Source: Alphaproteobacteria bacterium
GTDB taxonomy: Bacteria > Pseudomonadota > Alphaproteobacteria > UBA7985 > JAUIBT01
Assembly (NCBI GenBank): GCA_030428565.1
Contig: JAUIDR010000008.1
Location: forward strand, 1 to 64,000
DNA length: 64,000 bases
Direction: 5' to 3'
Part shown: positions 27,738 to 34,792 of the stretch, in pieces
How the letters are laid out: each line of letters starts with the position of its first letter
How positions within the stretch are numbered: position 1 is the stretch's first letter
Program-made: the position numbers and the translations under genes
Notes under the pieces: generated by a model
Seen by the model: the letters and a program-made list of their open reading frames with translations, nothing else
The model's database searches: none
Told to the model about the DNA's origin: nothing

Positions 27738-27863
27738 GCTGCCGCCACCTTCAGCGGCCATGCTTTGAGTAGCAGCGATGCGCGGTGAGCGCAGGCAATT
27801 TCCCTTGGCAGCCGCCACCCGCCCGCGATAAAGCAGAGCCCAAACGATGTGTGAGTGAGAGAC

Positions 27864-29861
27864 ATGGCCACCCCCAAGACCCCCGCTGCTCAAGAACCAC
27901 CGCGCGCCGACCAGCAGGCTTTGGCGCAGATGATTGGTCGCGCTCAAAGCCAACAACTGCCCTGGTCAGAGGTGAAGAAGAAACTATTGCGTGCCGAAAA
28001 GAGCTACCCACGCTCAGCCTTCGTCCAGACCCTGTTGGGAAACCTCTACTCCGCCACACAAAGGCCCGACAAGGCCTTGCAGCACCTGAAAAAGGCCGCC
28101 GATCGCGCAACAAACAAATTAAGCCCCTACTGCAATTTGGCCCGGCTTTGCCTGCTACAAGACCAACTTCCCGAAGCACAGCGATGGCTCGAACGCGCGC
28201 GCAGCCTCTCCGCTGACCACCCCGCTGTCCTCAGCTTGGAAGGAAGCTTGGCGGTCAAACATCAAGAATGGAGCGCCGCAAAAGCGGCCTTTGAAAAGGC
28301 CCTGATCGCCCGACCACAAGACGTTGAAATCATGGGCGACCTGGCCAACGTCGAATTGGAAATGGGCTTCGCGGATGCGGCTATGAAGCGCTATCAAGCG
28401 GCCTTAAAGCTGGCCCCCGATGCGTTGCGCCTCTGGTTCAATTACGCCTGTGCGCTGCAAGATTTGCGGCAAATGGACAGAGCCCTTGAGGCCAACCAGC
28501 GCTGCCTCAAGCTTGCCCCCAGCCACACGGGCGCCTTGAACAATTTGGGCACGCTCTACCTGGCCTTGGGGCGCCCCAAACAGGCCAAGCAAATGCTGGA
28601 ACAAGCGATCGAACTGGCGCCCAACGATCCCCACTTCCGGGCCAACTTGCTCGATGTATTTGAGCGGCTGAACCAGACTGACGCGCTGGACGAGGCCCTA
28701 TCCGCCTTGCCGAGCGACATGCGCCGCGCCAGCCCGGATCTGGCCTTGTTTGCAGCCCAAAGCCAGGCGCGCAACGGCGATAAAGCGGGCGCCTTGACCG
28801 CGCTGGAAGCCATTGATGTCGGCAGCCTATCCGCCTCGCGCCGCGGGTCTTACCACAAGAGCCTGGCCCAAGCCCATCAGAGCGCCGGGGCCTTCGAGCA
28901 GGCCTTGGCACACTATCAAGCGATGAATGACATACAGGCCGCCACCTTGCCCACGCTGGGTATCGAGCCGTCCGCCTTCTTGGCTGAAATCCAAGCGAAC
29001 CAACGCGCGCTGACCCAGGCGCCTGCTCGCGGCTACAGCACCTGCCAGGAACCGTTGGCGCCCAGCGGCGCGCAGCTTGTGTTCCTGGTCGGCTTTCCTC
29101 GCTCAGGCACGACGCTGCTCGACACCATGCTCAGGTCGCATTCGGCCATACAAGTGGTCGAAGAGGGCCCCATGCTGATGACGGTCAAGCACGCATTGGC
29201 CAAGACCGGGCAGAGCGCAAACAGCCCCGTGCTGTCGCCCGAACAGCTTGCGGCGTTGCGCGCGCAATATATGAAGAGCCTCGATGCTGCGTTGCGCGCC
29301 TCCAGCCAGCCCGGCCTGACTGCGGCCGCTCAACCGGGTGGGACAACGCTGGTCGATAAGATGCCGCTAAACCTGGTGGATGCCTTGTTGATCCACCGCC
29401 TATTCCCTGCCGCCAAGTTCGTTTTTTCTTTGCGTCATCCCTGCGACGCCTGCCTTAGCTGCTTCATGCAAAACTTCGTGCTAAACGAATCTATGGCCAA
29501 TTTCTTGACATTGGCGGACACGGTGCGCGCCTATGACGCCAGCATGCGGTTGTGGCAAGCAGCGCGCACCCACCTGCCGTTAGCGGTCTTTGACCTGCGC
29601 TACGAAGACTTGGTCGCCGACATGCAGGGGCGTTGCGAAGCCTTGCTCAGCTTCTTGGGGCTGGAATGGCAAGACGCCCTACTCGACTACCGCAAGACCG
29701 CGCAGCAGCGTGAGATGATCCGCACACCCAGCTTTAACCAGGTCGTGCAACCGCTTTATAAGACTGCGCAAGGGCGTTGGCGTTCTTATGAATTTGCCTT
29801 TGCGCCCTTGATGGCCCAATTGCAGCCTTGGATCGAGGCCTATGGCTACGGCGAAGACTAG
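27864..29861 (+). CDS. TPR-repeat sulfotransferase family protein
   Basis: A 665-residue two-part protein. About residues 1-380 are tetratricopeptide repeats (for example LGNLYSATQRPDKALQHLKKA and LNNLGTLYLALGRPKQAKQMLEQAIELAPND). The C-terminal part is a PAPS-type sulfotransferase. The 5'-phosphosulfate loop is LVFLVGFPRSGTTLLDTML near residue 410, the 3'-phosphate motif is FSLRHPCDACLSCFMQNF, and YEDLVADMQGRCEALLSFLGLEW follows. There is no signal peptide. The acceptor is unknown; TPR sulfotransferases are thought to modify proteins or glycans. ATG 27864 is preferred to the GTG nine bases upstream. It lies next to sulfur assimilation genes but behind a terminator. Confidence 0.88.
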   Translation: MATPKTPAAQEPPRADQQALAQMIGRAQSQQLPWSEVKKKLLRAEKSYPRSAFVQTLLGNLYSATQRPDKALQHLKKAADRATNKLSPYCNLARLCLLQDQLPEAQRWLERARSLSADHPAVLSLEGSLAVKHQEWSAAKAAFEKALIARPQDVEIMGDLANVELEMGFADAAMKRYQAALKLAPDALRLWFNYACALQDLRQMDRALEANQRCLKLAPSHTGALNNLGTLYLALGRPKQAKQMLEQAIELAPNDPHFRANLLDVFERLNQTDALDEALSALPSDMRRASPDLALFAAQSQARNGDKAGALTALEAIDVGSLSASRRGSYHKSLAQAHQSAGAFEQALAHYQAMNDIQAATLPTLGIEPSAFLAEIQANQRALTQAPARGYSTCQEPLAPSGAQLVFLVGFPRSGTTLLDTMLRSHSAIQVVEEGPMLMTVKHALAKTGQSANSPVLSPEQLAALRAQYMKSLDAALRASSQPGLTAAAQPGGTTLVDKMPLNLVDALLIHRLFPAAKFVFSLRHPCDACLSCFMQNFVLNESMANFLTLADTVRAYDASMRLWQAARTHLPLAVFDLRYEDLVADMQGRCEALLSFLGLEWQDALLDYRKTAQQREMIRTPSFNQVVQPLYKTAQGRWRSYEFAFAPLMAQLQPWIEAYGYGED

Positions 29862-30014
29862 AGCGTCAGGCGCCGGTGCTGCAACAATCCATCCGCTCTA
29901 GCTGACTGATTTCTAACGCAAATCCATGCTCAATCGTGTCGCCACTTATTCGCGACTTGCGCTAAGCCGCGCCTTGCTGGGGCCACGGGGCGGGCTTCAC
30001 TCCCCAACTAAGCC

Positions 30015-31367
30015 CTAGACCAAGCCGAAACGCTCGTCTTCGAAGGGGTAGGCCGACATGAGCTCTACCCCGGTCTCAGTCACGATCAGTTGTTCTTCCA
30101 GCTTGACGCACTCTCGCCCGTTAACCTTGCCGATTAGGCTCTCAACCGTCAGACACATGCCAGGCTCGATCACCCCGTCATAGCCAACCTTCTGGACATC
30201 GGCAGGATAGTAAATCGAGGGGTATTCATCGCATTGACCGACGCCGTGGCTAATGACCGAATAGCGGTTGGCCTGAAATTCGTCGGGCAAGACAAAAGCT
30301 TGCTGGCTGTACTCCAAGTAGGACAGGCCTGGCTTGATAACGTCCAGGTTGTAGGCGATCTGCTCGCGCGCCATTTTGTAGAGTTCGCGTTGTTCGCTCG
30401 TCGCTTCGCGGTCGCCCGCCAGCCAGGTGCGCGAGATATCGCACATGTAGCCCCAAGCGCCGACCAGATCGGTATCAAAGGCGACGATATCCCCGTTTTC
30501 GACCCGCCGTGATGAGCATTCCTGGAACCAAGGATTTGTGCGCGGCCCTGAGGCCAGCAAGCGCGTTTCAATCCACTCGCCGCCGCGCGCGATGTTCTCA
30601 CGGTGCAGGACCGCCCACAGCTCTTGCTCCGAAATTCCGGGCACCAGCGCATCTTGCATGCGGCGCATGGCGACCTCGGTCGCATGGGTGACGCAGCGTA
30701 GCGCTTTGATCTCGTCCGCGCCCTTGATCGCGCGCGCTTGTTCGGCGACCATTTGGCCATCATAGAGCTGCCAGCCCTTGGCTTCCAGCGCCTTGCTGCC
30801 GTGCAGCTCCAACTTATCGACCGCCAGGCGCTTGCTTGCACCCATGTGCTTGGCCAGCAAATCGTGGACTTCATCGGCCCAGCGCCCCGCCGCTTCTTCG
30901 GAGCGCTCGCCGGTTGCAAAGTAGTAGTAGGCCGTGGCGTTGCGGATTTCATCGACCAGCGGCAAATGGCTGTTCAAGTGCTCGCAGCCGTGAAAATCCC
31001 AGACCAGAACCGGGCCATCGACGAACACCAAGCAATAGCGTACCGCGTTGTGCAGGCACCAGACTTGCATGTTGGTGCTGTCGGTCGCATAGCGCACGTT
31101 CATCGGGTCATAGAATAAGCCCGCCGCACAGCCGTGTTCGGCAAGCTTGGCGCGCAAGCGCGACAGGCGGTAGTCGCGCAGGCTGGGAATGTGGGGCAGT
31201 TGCAGGCCGGCGCCCTTCCACTCACTGACCGCAGGCTCGCCCGGGCCCAAGTCGCCAAACGAGCCCAGGCCCAGGGTTTTCGCTGCATCGGGCAAGTCAT
31301 CGCGATGGCGGAAATTGTCCGGATGGACGCGGGTTTGGTAGCTGCGCCGATTATCTGCCTGGCTCAT
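30015..31367 (-). CDS. dddP: DddP-like DMSP lyase (M24 metallopeptidase family)
   Basis: A 450-residue M24-fold protein that closely follows the DddP pattern, the enzyme that cleaves dimethylsulfoniopropionate to DMS and acrylate. Recognised segments are FYDPMNVRYATDSTNMQVW and RGGEWIETRLLASGPRTNPW. Metal ligands are visible as Asp298 and Asp300 (FDTD), Asp310, His374, Glu409 and Glu424. Asp380 in GVGQCDEYP matches the catalytic Asp as I recall it for the Ruegeria enzyme, with a uniform offset of three residues. GAGGAGGG lies before the ATG. It lacks typical peptidase context. A related M24 hydrolase of other specificity remains possible. Confidence 0.8.
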   Translation of the reverse strand: MSQADNRRSYQTRVHPDNFRHRDDLPDAAKTLGLGSFGDLGPGEPAVSEWKGAGLQLPHIPSLRDYRLSRLRAKLAEHGCAAGLFYDPMNVRYATDSTNMQVWCLHNAVRYCLVFVDGPVLVWDFHGCEHLNSHLPLVDEIRNATAYYYFATGERSEEAAGRWADEVHDLLAKHMGASKRLAVDKLELHGSKALEAKGWQLYDGQMVAEQARAIKGADEIKALRCVTHATEVAMRRMQDALVPGISEQELWAVLHRENIARGGEWIETRLLASGPRTNPWFQECSSRRVENGDIVAFDTDLVGAWGYMCDISRTWLAGDREATSEQRELYKMAREQIAYNLDVIKPGLSYLEYSQQAFVLPDEFQANRYSVISHGVGQCDEYPSIYYPADVQKVGYDGVIEPGMCLTVESLIGKVNGRECVKLEEQLIVTETGVELMSAYPFEDERFGLV

Positions 31368-31543
31368 AGTCCCTCCTCAATGCCGCTGACCTGGGGGTCA
31401 ACGGACCTTTATGCTGTTTTGGGGAGACTGAGCCAGGCGGGCGCATCCGTCTTGCCTAGATACAGACAAGCCAGGTCGCGAACAGCGAAAACCGCCGCCC
31501 GGGACCGGACGACGGCCTTCATTTTTGGGCGGAGGTCAGCGCA

Positions 31544-34306
31544 TCAATGCTTACTTGAACCAAAGCTAAAGGTAGCTTTACCCGAACCGAAGCTAAAGGT
31601 GCCACTCTTTGACTTGGGCGAGCTCGACTTCGGCCAAACGCTGGTGTCATTGACCCCAGGCTTGATATAGAAGTCCACCACCGAGATCTTGTGGCGATAT
31701 CCGAAATCAGACTTGGGCCAACAGCGCGCATATTTGGTGGATTTCTTGGTCACGTAGGCAAAGCCGATGCAACCGCTTCCCATCACATTGCACTGCTCAG
31801 CGCACTCGGCCACGCCGACCTTGAGGCCTTTTTCGTAAATATCGTTGGCATGGCGCGATAGGTCGATATCGCGGTGTTTGCTATAGTCCAGATGGGCCTC
31901 GCGTTGGCAAACGATGCCAGAGCTGGAACCCAGCCAACCAATGGTCTGCACCAGCGCGCTATCGCTGGAAACGCCGAGGTTGGCGCCGGTCTGCTTATTG
32001 TAATTGCCAAGGGCCTTGCGCGATTTGGGGCCAAAGTCACCGTCGATCGCGCCGGTGTAGCAGCCGGCCGCTTTTAGATGTTGCTGAACAATGACATAGG
32101 CCTGATGCGCGCTCACGCATTCGTTGCCCAGATCGATCTGATCACAACGGCTCTCGAAAGTCTCGCGCAGTTGGTTAGCACGCTCTGTGACGCCGGGCAC
32201 GTCGGCAAAGACGACCGAGCATTCCTCAAGCACAGCAAAGCCTTCTTCTTGATTTTGCGGCAAGCGCTGTTCGGCGATGGCCATGCAAGCGTTGGCTTCC
32301 TCAACCCGTTGCACCTGTTGATCCAGCCGCTTGATTCGCTCTTCGATCACCGCCACTTCAGGCCCACAGATATTGAAGTCTTCCACAAAGGCTTCCAATT
32401 CGCGCCGGTCCTCGCTGACCACCGCTTCAAGATAGGCTTGCTGGCACTGGCCCAGGCGCTCGGTCAAATCGTCTAAAATGATTTGAGCTTCGGCGATTTG
32501 CACCGAACATGACGGATGGGCTGTAATGAAGCCGCTAATCTGGTCGGGATCGTTGCTTAGTGCCGCCGCTTGGAAGTCGGTCTCACAGACGTCTTTTTGC
32601 AGCTCGGTCTCCAGCGCCGCGATTTGCTGCTCGGCTTGTGTGACCGCGCGCTCGCAGTAGCTATAGCTGGCGACAAATCCGGTCAGCGCTGCGATTGTGG
32701 CGCTGTCACTGCCAAGGCCTGCCAAGCTGGCTTGGGTCTGGCAGAAGCCAGCCAAGGCGGTCTTGGCTTTGCTCTCAATAATGCTGCATTCGGGATGGTC
32801 GCGGGTAAAACTGGCATAGAGCGCCCCCTGCACAGAAACGGGTTGGTCACTGATCTTCTCCAACTCACCATCGCAACGCGGGGTCAAATCCTCGGACTGA
32901 GCTACGCATTGTTCATCGCCCAGGCATTGGCAGGCGCTGGAATTAAAATCGCCAGTCGAGACGCAGGCTTGGATCGCCGCCGCGCCATAGCCGCACTCCA
33001 ATCGGCTCGCCAAGCGTTGCAGGCTGTTGATTCGCTTCTGTTCGACGATGCGGGTCAGCAGGCGTTGCTCGGCGCGACAGGTCTGCAAGCGCTGGCGCAA
33101 CTGGTTCATGCGTTGGAACAGCTTTTGATTGCCCTGGCAAAACTGGCAGGTGGCGGTGAAGTCGCGCACCTCATCGACCAGGCTGTTCAACTGGGCCGGA
33201 TCGCTGCTGGCCAGGTGCGGCATGGTCTTGTCGAGCAGCTCAAAGGCAACGAAATCTTCTTCATAGCGGCGCTGTTCATCGGTGGCATAGGTGGGGTAAA
33301 TCTCAGCGGGGTAGCTGACGATGACATCGCCATCATCCATGCCACTGAAGGTAGGGCGCTGGCGAAATCCCAATCCCGCTTGCGTTAGGCTAGCAACCTG
33401 TTGATTGACACGCCGGCTGACGTAGGCCTCCAGCTCGCTTGCCGTGACTTGGAAATCTTTGTCTTTATCGGCCGCGCCACCGTGCAATGCGGACAACAGC
33501 GCATCGGTAAATACCCCACGCTCAAACCGATCGTCCCAGACCGCAAAATCGGTATCGGGGGAGGTCGCCGCCCACAGGCGGATGTCGTTCAATTCCAATT
33601 CGACCGCTTTACCCAGTGGCGGCGCTGAAACGCCAGGCAACAGGCCCTTGGCGTTACCATCGGCGCTGGGGTTCAAGCCGGAAAAGCAAGACTCGAGCAC
33701 CAAGGTAATTCGCCCGTCGCGCATGGCGTCTTGCTGCAAGCGTTGCAGGCTCGCGCGCAGATCATCCACCGCATAGGCTTGGCGCGCCAAAAAGGCTTGA
33801 TCGGGGTTGGCGTCAACGGGCAGCAAATAGTTCTTGGCCGCTCCTGAGGCCGGCGCATCGTGGGTGCCGTGGCCCGCATAATAGATATAAAGATCGGTGT
33901 CGGGCGCATTGATATAATTTCGAATACTGCCAAGGCGTTGGGCATCGCCGAACAGCTCGTTCATAGCGTTGGTACCCAAGTCTTTCAGATGCACGACGCG
34001 CGCGTTTAGAACGTCGGTGGCAAAATCGACAAAGGCTTGAGCGTCACGTTCAGCGTAGGCCACATCATCGGTCTGTTGGTATTCGGTGTTGGAGATGACC
34101 AGCGCGACGGTCTGGCTATAGGCCCAGGCGGTCCCGCCGTTTAGAGCCAAGGCCAGACCAGCGACCAAGCCACCAAACAACAACCGCGCCTGGCGCAGCA
34201 GCTTGGCACGGCCCTCTGGTCGCGTTGAACCCCCGTGCTCGCGGGCACGAAGCCGCGCCCATTGCTTGATCGCTCGCATCGAAGTCCGTTCGTTTTGCAT
34301 GACCAT
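31544..34306 (-). CDS. secreted caspase-like protein with EF-hand-like loop, PG-binding and PAN-like domains
   Basis: A 920-residue exported caspase-family (C14) protein. The signal region LLFGGLVAGLALALNGGTAWA (about 43-62) follows a long basic leader. The p20-like domain has His146 in YYAGHGTHD and Cys207 in LVLESCFSG, both dyad residues. An EF-hand-like loop, DKDKDFQVTASE, spans 280-291. Residues 380-720 hold Cys-rich helical repeats of the kind seen in caspase proteins (for example QISGFITAHPSC). A peptidoglycan-binding-like domain (about 732-775) has GAIDGDFGPKSRKALGNY. A PAN/Apple-like module (about 805-882) has CAEQCNVMGSGCIGFAY. The tail repeats TFSFGS. GAGGAAA precedes the ATG. Substrate and activation are unknown. 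Confidence 0.85.
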   Translation of the reverse strand: MVMQNERTSMRAIKQWARLRAREHGGSTRPEGRAKLLRQARLLFGGLVAGLALALNGGTAWAYSQTVALVISNTEYQQTDDVAYAERDAQAFVDFATDVLNARVVHLKDLGTNAMNELFGDAQRLGSIRNYINAPDTDLYIYYAGHGTHDAPASGAAKNYLLPVDANPDQAFLARQAYAVDDLRASLQRLQQDAMRDGRITLVLESCFSGLNPSADGNAKGLLPGVSAPPLGKAVELELNDIRLWAATSPDTDFAVWDDRFERGVFTDALLSALHGGAADKDKDFQVTASELEAYVSRRVNQQVASLTQAGLGFRQRPTFSGMDDGDVIVSYPAEIYPTYATDEQRRYEEDFVAFELLDKTMPHLASSDPAQLNSLVDEVRDFTATCQFCQGNQKLFQRMNQLRQRLQTCRAEQRLLTRIVEQKRINSLQRLASRLECGYGAAAIQACVSTGDFNSSACQCLGDEQCVAQSEDLTPRCDGELEKISDQPVSVQGALYASFTRDHPECSIIESKAKTALAGFCQTQASLAGLGSDSATIAALTGFVASYSYCERAVTQAEQQIAALETELQKDVCETDFQAAALSNDPDQISGFITAHPSCSVQIAEAQIILDDLTERLGQCQQAYLEAVVSEDRRELEAFVEDFNICGPEVAVIEERIKRLDQQVQRVEEANACMAIAEQRLPQNQEEGFAVLEECSVVFADVPGVTERANQLRETFESRCDQIDLGNECVSAHQAYVIVQQHLKAAGCYTGAIDGDFGPKSRKALGNYNKQTGANLGVSSDSALVQTIGWLGSSSGIVCQREAHLDYSKHRDIDLSRHANDIYEKGLKVGVAECAEQCNVMGSGCIGFAYVTKKSTKYARCWPKSDFGYRHKISVVDFYIKPGVNDTSVWPKSSSPKSKSGTFSFGSGKATFSFGSSKH

Positions 34307-34710
34307 ATCGCTTTCCTCATCCGTTTCATCGTGTGCGGCGCCCCTTTCAGCCCTCTTAACGATCCAAGAAGGGCATCGCCAAGGGGGTTGGCCGATTATC
34401 GCTTTTGCCGCGACGCCCCGGTTCTGCTTGGGCCGCTTTTCTTGTTAGGCTTATATTCTGACTGGCCTCTTTTCGGGTGGACCTTCGCAGCCCGACCAGG
34501 CCACAAGCTTTGAGCTGACCTTATGACGCCTTGCACACGGGCATGACATGTAAGACTATAGTCCGAGCATGGAATAATTTGGATGGAAATTGCCAATTTG
34601 CCCGCTGAGCCCCCAGCTTGGGCGTCACTAAGGCGTGAGCTGCCACCAAATGCGGGCAAAGAAGCTGATTTCTTTCTGGGTTTTCCACCTAATTGGGGCT
34701 GCCCCCTGGC
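34307..34710. other. divergent region between the two caspase-like genes
   Basis: These 404 bases hold no supportable gene. A perfect palindrome GACTATAGTC lies at 34554-34563, about 20 bases after a TTGCAC (34531) on the plus strand, a weak promoter-like arrangement. GAGGAAA near 34311-34317 (minus strand) is the ribosome binding site of the minus-strand caspase gene. The plus-strand side ends in the 20-bp repeat array. Confidence 0.4.
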
Positions 34711-34790
34711 CGCCTAAGGCAGGGCTACAACGCCTAAGGCAGGGCTACAATGCCTAAGGCAGGGTTGCAGCGCCTAAGGCAAGGCTACAA
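34711..34790 (+). repeat. four tandem 20-bp repeats with palindromic core before the second caspase gene
   Basis: The unit CGCCTAAGGCAGGGCTACAA occurs four times head to tail with an exact 20-bp period; copies 1 and 2 are identical, copy 3 has four changes and copy 4 has one. Each holds GCCT-A-AGGC, a small inverted repeat. The last copy ends two bases before ATG 34793 and its altered AAGG can serve as a Shine-Dalgarno. Two helical turns per unit would place the palindromes on one face of DNA, as for a cooperative operator array. Confidence 0.9.
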
Positions 34791-34792
34791 CA

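Noticed and set aside
32570-33388. 272-codon plus-strand ORF inside the minus-strand caspase gene
   Set aside because: Leu/Gly/Ala-rich antisense shadow; the opposite strand shows signal peptide, dyad and ordered domains.
34711-34790. Possible CRISPR array
   Set aside because: The 20-bp units are directly tandem with no spacers, and no cas gene is present.
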